A stretch of DNA of 38,697 nt from contig NZ_JANQTS010000106.1 of assembly GCF_030731595.1 (NCBI RefSeq), forward strand, positions 42,348 to 81,044, in the 5' to 3' direction. Made by a program: the position numbers and the translations under genes. The DNA is from Yoonia sp. Lineage in GTDB: Bacteria > Pseudomonadota > Alphaproteobacteria > Rhodobacterales > Rhodobacteraceae. The notes under the pieces were generated by a model. The model made no database searches. It was not told the origin of the DNA and saw only the letters and a program-made list of their open reading frames with translations. Positions 1 through 8,678 of this stretch are shown one piece after another. Positions within the stretch are counted from its first letter, which is position 1. The number at the start of each line of letters is the position of its first letter.

Positions 1-225
1 ATCAAGAGATCATCCCCGTCTCCCCCATTGAGCGCATCATCGCCGTCGCCACCGCCAAGAATGTCGTTGCCGACATGGCCATTCAACACATCATCCCCGG
101 TGCCGCCCTCAAGGATGTCGTCACCGCGCCCCCCTTGCAGTATGTCGTCACCCGCACCACCTGACAGCCAGTCGTTCCCGTCCTGACCATCGAGGTAATC
201 GTTTCCGGGACCTGTCAGAACCTTA
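1..225 (-). repeat. RTX nonapeptide-coding repeats
   Basis: This is degenerate 27-base periodic DNA encoding about eight GGxGxDxLx calcium-binding units of the leftward gene that starts at 419. The periodicity is imposed by the protein repeat and the array continues past the left edge. It resembles the array at 30440-30755 in the larger RTX gene. Confidence 0.75.
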
Positions 226-419
226 TCGTCGGTATCGCCAGCGAAAACCACAGTGTCTTTGTCGCCAGGATCCAGCAACTGATCGATAGGCTGGACCGTA
301 TCGTCTGGAAATGGATCTTTCTCTGAATCATGTTCCGGCGTATTTTCCGTGACGTCATCTGTGTCCAGGACAGCCAAGACTGTGATCGCCACACCCATCA
401 ATCCCAATATCGCAAGCAT
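1..419 (-). CDS. RTX calcium-binding protein with N-terminal membrane segment (partial)
   Basis: The gene reads leftward from an ATG at 419 and runs off the left edge, leaving 139 codons. Residues 1-18 are a hydrophobic stretch beginning MLAILGLMGVAITVLAVL. An acidic linker rich in Asp, Glu and Pro follows (about 19-55). From about residue 68 onward there are tandem RTX nonapeptides of the GGxGxDxLx type, such as GGAGDDILQ and GGTGDDVLN. Such repeats bind calcium and fold as a beta-roll. Classical RTX proteins leave by type I secretion without an N-terminal leader, so the hydrophobic start suggests a signal peptide or membrane anchor instead. Short N-terminal anchors followed by an acidic linker and RTX repeats are frequent in Rhodobacterales, and their function is unknown. 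The C-terminus, which would hold any secretion signal, is outside the window. Confidence 0.82.
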   Translation of the reverse strand, partial: MLAILGLMGVAITVLAVLDTDDVTENTPEHDSEKDPFPDDTVQPIDQLLDPGDKDTVVFAGDTDDKVLTGPGNDYLDGQDGNDWLSGGAGDDILQGGRGDDILEGGTGDDVLNGHVGNDILGGGDGDDALNGGDGDDLL

Positions 420-531
420 CTTGCCAACTCATCCACTATCTAGCCGCCCCCGACCTTTGACGCGATTAGGTAGCACATGGGGGGCGGTCGTTCCGCCGGA
501 ATCTGACTGGATGGTTAATGGCTTGTAGGGC

Positions 532-1044
532 TCAACTCCGCTCCCAGAGCAGCGGTTGCTGAGTGTAACTGATGTACAACGGGTGTTTGGGATGCCCATG
601 CTTGCTTAGGCCCAGTGTGTAGAGCGGCTTGCCAGTCCCGCGCAGTAGTGCGGCGGCCTTTGGCCCCCGATCCAGATGCGCGCCGTGGGTACCCCATGCT
701 GCGATGATCCGGTCGGCCCATGCGGCCCCTTCCAGAATGAACCGGTCGTTCTCCGGACCAACCGGATCGCTGGCCTTGCGCATTTCGAAGGGATCGGTAT
801 CGCGCCATGCAAAGATATTTGTCACCTGAAACGCGCCAAAGCCCAAGGCGCGTGCGCGTCTTTCGCAGCGCTCGACCGTCGGATCATTCTGCACCTCGGT
901 CGCCTTCGACGGGTTGAGCATGACGAAAAGTACCCGGAGACCCTTAGGGTCCCAAGTGCGGGTCAGTGCATAGCGGTAGCGTTCGCAATCGGAATAGGTC
1001 GCGGTCGAGGGCGCGTCGTCTTTGATATGCGTCCGGGTGATCAC
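532..1044 (-). CDS. DUF1643 domain-containing protein
   Basis: A 170-residue protein matching the DUF1643 family from memory. Supporting signatures are the core LFVMLNPSKA (about 39-48), NDPTVERCERRA (about 53-64), a GFGAFQVTNIFAWR stretch, and a C-terminal GLSKHGHPKHPLY segment. The family occurs in bacteria and phages and has no established biochemical function. The start is a GTG at 1044 directly abutting the TAG stop of truB (1047-1045), so the gene is the distal member of a truB operon and is probably translationally coupled. No strong Shine-Dalgarno precedes the GTG, which fits coupling. Downstream of its stop an imperfect hairpin (GGCGG at 483-487, CCGCC at 493-497) lacks a U-tract and is not a convincing terminator. 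Confidence 0.85.
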   Translation of the reverse strand: MITRTHIKDDAPSTATYSDCERYRYALTRTWDPKGLRVLFVMLNPSKATEVQNDPTVERCERRARALGFGAFQVTNIFAWRDTDPFEMRKASDPVGPENDRFILEGAAWADRIIAAWGTHGAHLDRGPKAAALLRGTGKPLYTLGLSKHGHPKHPLYISYTQQPLLWERS

Positions 1045-1950
1045 CTAGACGACGAAAACGCGCGATGGCTGCAATTCGCCACCGCGATAGGTGCCAACGG
1101 CGATGGCTTGCCCCTCGTAAGAGGCCCAGACCTCTTCGCCGTAGTCCACACCGGTGGCAATCACCGACCCAGGATTGCCATTACGCAGCTTGGCCACGCT
1201 TTCGGCCAAACAGCGCACCTCGGGCAGATCGGCAAGGCCAATCTCCAAGGGCTGCACATGGGCTTCGAGTTCGGGGGTCTTGGCGAGCGCATCGACTTGG
1301 TCCAGCGTGATGCCATCGGTGGCCTGAAACGGCCCGGACCAAATCCGGCGCAGGGATTTGACGTGGGCTTTGCAACCAAGCGCTTCACCCAGATCGCGGG
1401 CGATGGACCGGACATAGCCACCTTTGCCGCAGGTCATTTCCAGTACGATATGATCCGCATCGGGACGATCCACCAAAAGCAGCTCCTCGACCCAGAGCGG
1501 GCGGGCGGCGAGGTCCATTTCTTCGCCGTCGCGGGCTTTCTTGTAGGCGCGTTCGCCATCGACCTTTACTGCGGAGAATTGCGGCGGGACCTGCATGATG
1601 TCGCCGATAAATGCACCAAGGGCAGCCTTGATCGCCTCGTCATCAGGCCGCAGGTCGGAGTGGGCAATCACCTCGCCCTCTGCATCGTCTGTATTGGTGG
1701 CTTGGCCCAGACGCACTGTAAAGACGTATGCCTTGAGCGCATCGGTGATATAGGGGACGGTTTTTGTGGCTTCGCCCAAGGCAATTGCCAGCACGCCGGT
1801 TGCTTCGGGATCAAGCGTGCCCGCATGGCCTGCCTTCTTGGCATCCAGCGCCCAGCGCACTTTGTTGACCACAGCGGTGGAGGTGATCCCGGCGGGTTTA
1901 TCAACCACCAGCCAGCCTGAAATATCCCGTCCCTTGCGTCTGCGCGCCAT
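1045..1950 (-). CDS. truB: tRNA pseudouridine(55) synthase TruB
   Basis: A 301-residue cytoplasmic enzyme that converts U55 in the T-loop of tRNAs to pseudouridine. The family signature [11 protein letters not shown] lies at residues 44-54, with catalytic Asp47, and the N-terminal [14 protein letters not shown] is typical. The C-terminal part (about 180-300) fits the TruB C-terminal and PUA-like region. An in-frame ATG lies upstream at 1965, but the ATG at 1950 is preceded by AAGGG seven bases away and gives the usual MARRRKGRD start. It is followed with no gap by the DUF1643 gene. In many proteobacteria truB sits near rbfA and rpsO, but neither is beside it here: the gene upstream is a divergent MFS transporter. 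Confidence 0.95.
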   Translation of the reverse strand: MARRRKGRDISGWLVVDKPAGITSTAVVNKVRWALDAKKAGHAGTLDPEATGVLAIALGEATKTVPYITDALKAYVFTVRLGQATNTDDAEGEVIAHSDLRPDDEAIKAALGAFIGDIMQVPPQFSAVKVDGERAYKKARDGEEMDLAARPLWVEELLLVDRPDADHIVLEMTCGKGGYVRSIARDLGEALGCKAHVKSLRRIWSGPFQATDGITLDQVDALAKTPELEAHVQPLEIGLADLPEVRCLAESVAKLRNGNPGSVIATGVDYGEEVWASYEGQAIAVGTYRGGELQPSRVFVV

Positions 1951-2099
1951 GATCTTACCCTTCATGAAAGTTCGCGTTTGCTAGTCGGGCACGGCGGGTG
2001 GGTCAAGCTGTTGTCGCATTTACCGGAAAATGTCGCTTCATGGACAGACTGCCTCTGATTTAAGCAGAGAGTGGCGGATGAATTTCCGGACTATCCAAA

Positions 2100-3341
2100 A
2101 TGTTTGAACGACGCATACCTGAATGGCTCCGCCATGCCCCTGCACCCTCTGTGCGTGGATTTGCGACACTCGCAGGCTTTGAGGCGGTCACGCGTGGTAT
2201 CCTGATTTCGGTCTTTCCGGTTGCTGTCTACACGGCCTTGCCGGATGCCGCAGTAATCAGTTCCATCTACTTTGTGATCGGACTGTTTTCGCTGGCGGTG
2301 GGCCTTTTGGTCCCCTTCCTGACCCGCTTCATTCAACGCCGCTGGATGTATGCGATTGGGGCGGCGGGCTATGTTGCGGGATCAGGTATCGCGATGATTG
2401 GCACGCCCGAGATGATCGTGCTTGCGCTGGTCATGCATTCGCTGGCGACCGTCACGACCTTTGTTTGCTTTAATGCCTATGTGATGGATTACATCGCCCG
2501 CATCGAACTGGGCAAGTGCGAGACATTGCGCATGTTTTATTCTGCGCTGGGCTGGACCGTGGGGCCCGTCTTGGGTGTGCTGATGTGGGGATGGTGGCCA
2601 CCCTTGCCATTTCTGATCTCGGGCGCTTCGGCTGGCGTCATGCTGGGCGCTTTTGTCTCTATGCGTATGGGCAATGGAAAGCTGATTACGCGCGCGCGCC
2701 AGCCCGCACCGAACCCGCTGGCCTATTTGGGGCGCTTTTTCCAGCAACCTCGCCTGATTGCGGGGTGGTTGTTTGCGGTGATCCGGTCCTGTGGTTGGTG
2801 GGCCTATGTGGTCTATTTGCCGATCTATGCCGTGGAGAACGGGATGAGTGATCAGTTGGGTGGCGCGTTGCTGTCCATCACGAATGCCGCCTTGTTTTCA
2901 TCCCCCTTGCTGCTGAGGTGGATGCAGGCCCGCTCGATCCGCTATTCGGTCCGTACTGGGTTCTTGGCTTGCGCCATTCTGTTCACCTTGGCCGGCACGG
3001 GTTTGCTGCCCGCCCCGATTGTGATCGCGTGTCTCTTTATCGGCAGTTTCTTCCTGATCCTGCTGGATATCTGCGCGGGACTGCCGTTTCTTATGGCCGT
3101 CAAGCCGTCAGAGCGGACCGAGATGTCGGCGATTTATTCCTCTTTCCGGGACGTGTCGGGCATCCTGACACCGGGGGTGGCCTGGCTCGTCCTGCTGGTC
3201 GCACCCCTGTCAGGCATTTTTGCCGCAGCGGGGAGCTTTTGCGCGGTGGCGTGGCTGATCTCGGGCCGTTTGCATCCGCGACTGGGGCAAAGCCGGATGA
3301 AACCTTTGCCGCCGCTCGGGGGCAAGGTGATGACGGATTAA
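2100..3341 (+). CDS. MFS transporter
   Basis: A 413-residue inner-membrane protein with about ten to twelve hydrophobic helices. The basic stretches at the cytoplasmic loops (for example FLTRFIQRRW near residue 75) and the two-half arrangement with a central loop at about 195-215 (RMGNGKLITRARQ) fit the major facilitator superfamily. The substrate cannot be read from the sequence. It is transcribed away from truB and ends 15 bp from the convergent recQ, with no obvious terminator between them. The start is the first in-frame ATG. Its upstream sequence has only a weak Shine-Dalgarno, so a different start cannot be excluded. Confidence 0.85.
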   Translation: MFERRIPEWLRHAPAPSVRGFATLAGFEAVTRGILISVFPVAVYTALPDAAVISSIYFVIGLFSLAVGLLVPFLTRFIQRRWMYAIGAAGYVAGSGIAMIGTPEMIVLALVMHSLATVTTFVCFNAYVMDYIARIELGKCETLRMFYSALGWTVGPVLGVLMWGWWPPLPFLISGASAGVMLGAFVSMRMGNGKLITRARQPAPNPLAYLGRFFQQPRLIAGWLFAVIRSCGWWAYVVYLPIYAVENGMSDQLGGALLSITNAALFSSPLLLRWMQARSIRYSVRTGFLACAILFTLAGTGLLPAPIVIACLFIGSFFLILLDICAGLPFLMAVKPSERTEMSAIYSSFRDVSGILTPGVAWLVLLVAPLSGIFAAAGSFCAVAWLISGRLHPRLGQSRMKPLPPLGGKVMTD

Positions 3342-3356
3342 GTTGCAGCTTTGCGC

Positions 3357-5393
3357 CTAATGTCCTTCAAGCACTTCCAGAAACGCATCGCCAAACCGCT
3401 CTGCATATTTGTCGCCGATGACGCGGGTGAGGTTATGCATATCTGCGCCGCGCAGTTGCGCGACCTTGGCCAGCATCGAGGCAGAGCAACTCATGGGTTT
3501 GTCCACACCATGCGGGCCACGGTTCAGTGCGGCCTGAACTTCCATAAGTCGATCATAGAGCGCGCCTTCATCCCGCCCCGCCAGTTTGCGGCGCATCGGG
3601 TGCACGTCTTCGACGGCACCTGCGATAACCTGTAGAAAATCGCGCCCATAGGTTTCCAGCTTTTTCGCACCGACACCCCCGATATGCGCCATCTGGTCCA
3701 GTGTCATCGGCCGCTTTTCAGCCATTTCGATCAGGGTGCGGTCGTTGAAGATAATATAGGCCGGCACATTGGCCTGTTCGGCCAGATAGCGCCGTTTGGC
3801 CTTGAGCGCCGAAAGCAATGGTGCGTCTTCTTCGCTGACCATCATGCGGACTTTTGGACCAGTGCCCTTGGCTGCCTTGATCGTATCGCGCCGCAGTTCA
3901 ATCGTGGCCTCGCCGCGCAGAATGGGGCGGGCATGTTCGGTCATCCGCAAGGCGCCATGCCGTTCCCCATCGGGGCGCAACAGATCATGCCCCATCATCT
4001 GCCGAAAGATCGCCTGCCACTGGCGTTTGTCATAGTCTTTTCCGACGCCAAATGTAGGCAAGTTATCATGCCCGCGTTGCTGGATTTTGTCGGTTTGATT
4101 GCCCAGCAGAATGTCGATCAGATGCCCTGCGCCGAACCATTCGTCAGTCCGCAGAGCGGCAGACAGCGCCATACGCACGGCGGTGGTTCCGTCAAATACC
4201 TCGGCGGGTTTGTCGCACAGATCGCAGTTGCCGCAGGGGCCAGGGCTTTCGCCGAAGTATTCCAGCAGGTTCTGACGACGACAGCGCAGCGCCTCTGCCA
4301 ATCCTAGCAGCGCGTTAAGCCGCCCATGATCTGCCGCACGCCGTTCGGGCGGGGCCAGCCCTTCGTCTATCTGCTGGCGACGATAACGGATGTCGTCGGG
4401 CCCGAAGAGCGTGAGCGTTTCGGCAGGTGCGCCATCACGGCCAGCGCGGCCGATTTCCTGATAGTATGCTTCGATGGACTTGGGCAGGTCGGCATGGGCG
4501 ACCCAGCGGATATCAGGTTTGTCGATCCCCATGCCAAAGGCGACGGTGGCGCAGACGATCAAACCGTCTTCTTGCTGGAAACGCCGTTCGACGATGCGGC
4601 GGTCTTCGGCCTCCATCCCGCCGTGGTAATGGCAGCTGCTATGCCCCGCGTCACCCAGCGCTTTTGCAAGGGTTTCTGTCTTGGCCCGCGTGCCACAATA
4701 AACGATCCCTGACTGTCCTTTGCGGGCGGCGGCAAAGTTGAGGATCTGATTGCGCGGCCCGTCCTTGACCGCAAAGGCCAGATGAATGTTCGGTCTGTCA
4801 AAGCCGCGCAGGAAAGTAGCAGGTTGCACGCCACCGAACAGTTTCTCGACAATCTCTTCACGGGTTTCGGCATCGGCGGTGGCGGTAAAGGCGGCCAGCG
4901 GGACATCAAGCGTGCGCTTCAACTCGCCGATGCGCAGATAATCGGGGCGGAAATCATGGCCCCATTGGCTGACGCAATGGGCCTCGTCTACCGCGATCAG
5001 GCTCACACCGACACGGCGCAGCATGTTGATCGTGCCACCAGAGGCAAGGCGCTCGGGTGCCATATAAAGCAGCTTCAGCGTGCCAGCCTCCAGCGCCTCC
5101 CAAACTGCATCGGTTTCTTCTTGGGTATTGCCGGATGTCAGCGCCCCTGCCTCGACCCCGGCCTCGCGCAACCCGCGCACCTGATCGCGCATCAGCGCAA
5201 TGAGCGGGGAAATGACGACAGTGACACCGTTTCGCACCAAGGCGGGTAGTTGAAAACACAGCGATTTACCGCCGCCAGTGGGCATGATCGCAAGGGCGTT
5301 TTCGCCTGCGATCACAGCTTCCACGATCTCCTGCTGTCCGGGGCGGAAGGCATCAAAGCCGAAAACGTCACTCAGAAGCGTTGCGGTGGACAA
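3357..5393 (-). CDS. recQ: ATP-dependent DNA helicase RecQ
   Basis: A 678-residue superfamily 2 helicase that unwinds DNA 3' to 5' during recombination and fork repair. Walker A TGGGKS lies at residues 39-44 and the DEAH box at 136-139, followed by CVSQWGHDFRPDY. Helicase motif VI QEIGRAGRDG is at 312-321. The RecQ C-terminal zinc site is formed by Cys371, Cys387, Cys390 and Cys393. A winged-helix region follows, then an HRDC domain at about 525-592. About 80 further residues lie after the HRDC, as in longer alphaproteobacterial RecQ proteins. The start appears to be TTG at 5393, with AGGG six bases upstream. The next gene on this strand (5550-5882) is separated from it by a terminator at 5491-5519, so recQ probably has its own promoter. 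Confidence 0.96.
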   Translation of the reverse strand: MSTATLLSDVFGFDAFRPGQQEIVEAVIAGENALAIMPTGGGKSLCFQLPALVRNGVTVVISPLIALMRDQVRGLREAGVEAGALTSGNTQEETDAVWEALEAGTLKLLYMAPERLASGGTINMLRRVGVSLIAVDEAHCVSQWGHDFRPDYLRIGELKRTLDVPLAAFTATADAETREEIVEKLFGGVQPATFLRGFDRPNIHLAFAVKDGPRNQILNFAAARKGQSGIVYCGTRAKTETLAKALGDAGHSSCHYHGGMEAEDRRIVERRFQQEDGLIVCATVAFGMGIDKPDIRWVAHADLPKSIEAYYQEIGRAGRDGAPAETLTLFGPDDIRYRRQQIDEGLAPPERRAADHGRLNALLGLAEALRCRRQNLLEYFGESPGPCGNCDLCDKPAEVFDGTTAVRMALSAALRTDEWFGAGHLIDILLGNQTDKIQQRGHDNLPTFGVGKDYDKRQWQAIFRQMMGHDLLRPDGERHGALRMTEHARPILRGEATIELRRDTIKAAKGTGPKVRMMVSEEDAPLLSALKAKRRYLAEQANVPAYIIFNDRTLIEMAEKRPMTLDQMAHIGGVGAKKLETYGRDFLQVIAGAVEDVHPMRRKLAGRDEGALYDRLMEVQAALNRGPHGVDKPMSCSASMLAKVAQLRGADMHNLTRVIGDKYAERFGDAFLEVLEGH

Positions 5394-5490
5394 TGGGGAC
5401 CCTGCTGGTTCGAATTTATCTGCTCTTGAGGGTCACAATCCCACGCTAAGAATCTGTTAACAAGAGTCAGCGTGTGTGAATGAACGAAAA

Positions 5491-5519
5491 AGGCCGACAC
5501 CTATGACAGGTGCCGGCCT
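5491..5519 (-). terminator. Rho-independent terminator for the 5550-5882 gene
   Basis: Arms 5491-5502 and 5508-5519 form a 12-bp stem with one non-Watson-Crick pair and a 5-base loop. Read leftward, the stem is followed directly by a run of five T. It lies 30 bp past the stop of the small secreted protein and isolates it from recQ. Confidence 0.85.
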
Positions 5520-5549
5520 CGGGGACAGGAAGGGGGACGTCTTCCGGTC

Positions 5550-5882
5550 TTAGCGGACGATGTCGAAATCGCGCTGTGCAACGGTCTGGCCGTCTACTTT
5601 CAGCAGTGCGATGACATCCTGTGCCGGACGCTGACCGACGTTAACGCGGACATCTGGGTTTGCGCCAGCATTGACCATTTCTGTGCCAAGCAGTTTGCCG
5701 ATTTCACCTTTGCTGAAATCATAGATTTCTACGACGCCAGCGGATTCGGACCGGACCAGACCCAGGTCAAGAACAGAGGCGCTGTCAAGCCGCTCGCCGA
5801 AAGCAAAGTAGTTGTCGGCAGACACAGCTGTAGAAGTTGCAGCGATTGTAGCGGCGATAAGTGCGATTGATTTAATGGACAT
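5550..5882 (-). CDS. Small secreted (periplasmic) protein of unknown function
   Basis: A 110-residue protein. Residues 1-22 form a Sec signal peptide with a hydrophobic core rich in Ala and Ile and a likely cleavage after AVSA. The mature part of about 88 residues is acidic to neutral. It has no Cys and no recognised domain motif, and it ends in a short beta-rich stretch (VIALLKVDGQTVAQRDFDIVR region). A good Shine-Dalgarno (AAAGGAAC) lies just upstream of the ATG at 5882. The gene stands alone, with about 480 bp of non-coding DNA upstream and a strong intrinsic terminator downstream, as expected for a separately regulated, possibly abundant product. I do not recognise a named family. A periplasmic stress or envelope role is only a guess. 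Confidence 0.8.
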   Translation of the reverse strand: MSIKSIALIAATIAATSTAVSADNYFAFGERLDSASVLDLGLVRSESAGVVEIYDFSKGEIGKLLGTEMVNAGANPDVRVNVGQRPAQDVIALLKVDGQTVAQRDFDIVR

Positions 5883-6350
5883 GATTGAGTTCCTTTAAGT
5901 TTGTTTGTGCGGCGGGATAACCGCGGTGGGTTGAAGTTATGCGGCGATCTGTGCCGCTGTTGATGAGTAGAAGATTGGGCATTCGGGGCCGTTCGTGAAG
6001 GGCCAGTCCGATCACGAAAACGGTGATCAATGTGATGTCGCGCGGTCCTTGACACGGGGCCGAAAGACCCAATTGGACCTCTCGGTGCGCTACTGCACAG
6101 AAACACCCGCTTCAATGTGCATCAGCGGCCTTTCACGGGCCACAAATCAGATCATTATTTTTCAGCCGATCACAAGTTTCATTCGGGCGCGTTTTTGTGA
6201 GGACTGATTATTTCTTTGAACTCGCGGGTGTGTGAGCGATGTGACAGGAATTTCAAGGATTTATCGATGCTTTGGCCCGCAGAATGGTACCCGGATCAGT
6301 GATTTTGAGTCGTTGCCAAGACACCGGCGACATCTTAACCCTGTCGATTC
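5883..6350. other. Non-coding divergent intergenic region
   Basis: About 470 bp between the leftward secreted-protein gene and the rightward phosphatase operon. No ORF here has a Shine-Dalgarno together with protein-like composition. It holds the promoters for both sides, which I cannot place confidently. A TTGACA at about 6049 has no matching -10 element. An inverted repeat GATCAC (6010-6015) and GTGATC (6023-6028) with a 7-base spacer could be an operator. The stretch 6140-6220 is locally AT-rich. Confidence 0.5.
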
Positions 6351-6362
6351 AGGAGGACCGTT

Positions 6363-7007
6363 ATGGGCGAGATCATTTTAGTGCGGCACGGACAGGCCAA
6401 TTCCGGCGCAACGGATGAGGAAAGCTATGATCGGCTGTCCGATCTGGGCCATCAACAAGCCAGATGGCTGGGCGACTACCTGCGGACGCGCGAAGGGAGC
6501 TTTGACAAGGTCATCTCTGGCAGTCTTCGGCGGCACCGCGAGACGGCGGCAGGCATCGGTTATGATGATCCGCAGATTGATCCGCGCCTGAATGAAATGG
6601 ATTACTTCAATCTGGGTCAGGCGCTTGAGGACGTGCATGGCATCCCTTTCCCCGGACCCGAAGACTTTGCCGCGCATGTCCCGCAGGTCATGGAAGCCTG
6701 GCACCGGGCCGAGATTAGAGGTGTCGAAACCTTTGCATCCTTCGAGGATCGCGTCACATCCGTGCTGCAAGAAGCGGCGCAACCCGGGGTGCGCGTTCTC
6801 TGCGTCACCTCTGGCGGGGTGATCGGAATGATTATCCGTCATTTGCTGAACCTTGATCCAACCCGCATGGCGCATGTCCTGTTGCCCATCATGAACAGTT
6901 CCCTGCACCGTGTGCATGTGATCCCCCAGGGACCGATCCTTGCCAGCTTCAACGCAATCCCGCATCTGGATGACGCTGACCGCGTCCACGCCAGAACCCA
7001 TTACTGA
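6363..7007 (+). CDS. Histidine phosphatase family protein
   Basis: A 214-residue protein of the phosphoglycerate mutase-like histidine phosphatase superfamily. The RHG motif lies at residues 8-10, with His9 the expected phospho-acceptor. Arg56 and His58 lie in the SLRRHRET block and Glu78 in NEMD is a plausible proton donor. The usual second catalytic His block (SHGG in many members) reads TSGG at 149-152, so that His is replaced by Ser. This variant is seen in a proteobacterial subgroup whose substrate is not established. The ATG at 6363 has a full AGGAGG at 6351-6356. It is the first gene of an operon with a glutathione S-transferase (11 bp gap) and saccharopine dehydrogenase. The native substrate is unknown. 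Confidence 0.88.
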   Translation: MGEIILVRHGQANSGATDEESYDRLSDLGHQQARWLGDYLRTREGSFDKVISGSLRRHRETAAGIGYDDPQIDPRLNEMDYFNLGQALEDVHGIPFPGPEDFAAHVPQVMEAWHRAEIRGVETFASFEDRVTSVLQEAAQPGVRVLCVTSGGVIGMIIRHLLNLDPTRMAHVLLPIMNSSLHRVHVIPQGPILASFNAIPHLDDADRVHARTHY

Positions 7008-7018
7008 AGGAAGATACC

Positions 7019-7621
7019 TTGCTGAAATTGCACTACGCTCCCCGTACAATCTCTGTGGCCGTTGCAATCGCGCTGGAAGAGGCAGGTGTACCCTATGAAG
7101 CAATCCGCGTGGATTTTGCCTCTGCAGAGCAAACAAAGGCTGACTATCGCGGGATCAATCCCAAAGGCCGGGTCCCGACTTTGGAGACGCCGGAGGGGAT
7201 TTTGACCGAAACACCCGCGATCCTTGAATATGCTGTGCCCAGCCTTGTTCCTGCCGACGCTTTTGCGGCCGCCAAGATGCGCGAACTGATGGCCTATTTG
7301 AATGGCACGATGCACCCGCATCACGCGCACGGCCTGCGGGGGGAACGATGGGCCGATCAGGAAAGCTCTTTTGCCGATATGCGCAAGAAAGTCCCGCAGC
7401 GCATGGGCGAATGCGCCGCCTATCTGGAAGAGTATCTCTCCAGCCTTCCGTTTCCCGTTGGCAAAGGTGAGGTCCTCTCGGACGCATATCTTTATGTTGT
7501 CCTGACATGGTTGCCCGGCGACGGTGTCGACATTGCGCATTTTACACGGCTTGCGGCATTCCAGCACGAGATGAACACGCGACGGTCCGTGCAGGCGGTC
7601 TTTGAAAAAGGTATGCTGTGA
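7019..7621 (+). CDS. Glutathione S-transferase family protein
   Basis: A 200-residue cytosolic protein with an N-terminal thioredoxin-like fold (about 1-77) and a C-terminal helical domain (about 83-200). The cis-Pro segment GRVPTLETPEG and the ETPAILEY stretch, with its conserved acidic residue and Ser/Thr for the gamma-glutamyl group of glutathione, are typical of bacterial GSTs. The likely catalytic residue near the N-terminus is ambiguous (HYAPRTIS). The start is a TTG at 7019, with GAAGGAAG seven bases upstream. It overlaps the next gene at TGATG, so the two are translationally coupled. Coupling with a saccharopine dehydrogenase may mean a role in amino acid catabolism or aldehyde detoxification, but this is inference. 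Confidence 0.9.
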   Translation: MLKLHYAPRTISVAVAIALEEAGVPYEAIRVDFASAEQTKADYRGINPKGRVPTLETPEGILTETPAILEYAVPSLVPADAFAAAKMRELMAYLNGTMHPHHAHGLRGERWADQESSFADMRKKVPQRMGECAAYLEEYLSSLPFPVGKGEVLSDAYLYVVLTWLPGDGVDIAHFTRLAAFQHEMNTRRSVQAVFEKGML

Positions 7622-8673
7622 TGGTGCATCTTTGGGTGCGATCCGAAAGCCGCCCAAATGAAGAGCGGGTCGGTTTGACCCCGCAAGGTGCAGCCAAACT
7701 CATCGCTTCCGGATTCCGGGTCACGGTGGAGCAAAGCCAGCAGCGCATCATCCCGATTGCGGACTATGCGCAAGTCGGTTGCGCGATTGCGCCAGAGTTT
7801 TCATGGGTCGATGCACCCATCGACGCGATGATCTTTGGCCTGAAAGAACTGCCTGACGATGGCACGCCCTTGCGGCATCGGCACATCATGTTCGGCCATG
7901 CGTACAAAGGTCAGCCTGCGGGCCGCGTCTTGCTGGACCGGTTTCTGGCGGGTGGTGGCACACTCTATGATCTGGAATATCTGACAGAGGCAGACGGGCG
8001 TCGGGTGGCCGCATTCGGCTATTGGGCAGGTTACGCCGGCGCGGCGGTTGCGTTGATCTGTTGGATGGCGGCGCAGCACGGGAAGATCGCGGGGCCGCTC
8101 AAAGCCTATCCGAGTGCCAATCATATGTTGATCGCGCTTCAGCAGGATCTGATCGCCTTGGGCACTGCCCGCCCCACAGCCTTGATCATTGGAGCATTGG
8201 GGCGCGTGGGTAATGGTGCGGCGGATCTGTGTGAGGCGATGGGTGTTGCAACGACGAAATGGGATATGGCCGAAACAGCCTCTGGGGGGCCATTCCCTGA
8301 AGTGCTGGCGCACGACATCTTCTTGAACTGTATTCTGGCCCGTCCGGGCACGCCGGTCTTTGTTCCGGCAAGCGCGAAAGTGGCGCTGCGCAGGTTGTCG
8401 GTAATTGGCGACATTGCTTGTGACCCTGATAGTGATTTTTCACCGATCAAGGTCTACGACCGGACCACAACCTGGGATCAGCCAGCCTTGCGTGTGCACG
8501 ACCACCCTGTTTTGGATGTCGCCGCCATTGATAACCTTCCATCCATGCTGCCCGCAGAAAGCAGCGAGAATTATGCGTCACAACTCTTGCCGTATCTGGC
8601 AAGGCTGGATCAGTTGGATCAAGGGGTCTGGGGCAGGGCGCAGGAGTGGTTTGAAAAGGCAGTCGGCCAGTAG
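7621..8673 (+). CDS. Saccharopine dehydrogenase (NAD+, L-lysine-forming)-like
   Basis: A 350-residue protein of the alanine dehydrogenase / PNT / LYS1-like fold, which interconverts saccharopine with lysine and 2-oxoglutarate using NAD. The N-terminus (WVRSESRPNEERVGLTP) is the hallmark of this superfamily. A Rossmann motif GALGRVGNGA lies near residue 191. FGHAYKGQ and YDLEYL match the LYS1 group. The ATG at 7621 overlaps the GST stop by one base. A GTG at 7618 is a less likely alternative. It is the last gene of the phosphatase-GST operon and ends 5 bp from the convergent DUF3775 gene. No saccharopine reductase or aminoadipate semialdehyde dehydrogenase partner lies in the window, so whether it serves lysine breakdown or synthesis is open. 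Confidence 0.88.
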   Translation: MVHLWVRSESRPNEERVGLTPQGAAKLIASGFRVTVEQSQQRIIPIADYAQVGCAIAPEFSWVDAPIDAMIFGLKELPDDGTPLRHRHIMFGHAYKGQPAGRVLLDRFLAGGGTLYDLEYLTEADGRRVAAFGYWAGYAGAAVALICWMAAQHGKIAGPLKAYPSANHMLIALQQDLIALGTARPTALIIGALGRVGNGAADLCEAMGVATTKWDMAETASGGPFPEVLAHDIFLNCILARPGTPVFVPASAKVALRRLSVIGDIACDPDSDFSPIKVYDRTTTWDQPALRVHDHPVLDVAAIDNLPSMLPAESSENYASQLLPYLARLDQLDQGVWGRAQEWFEKAVGQ

Positions 8674-8678
8674 CCACC

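Noticed and set aside
676..1920. 414-codon rightward open frame
   Set aside because: It is antisense to truB and DUF1643, whose families are clear. Its composition is that of a shadow frame in GC-rich DNA.
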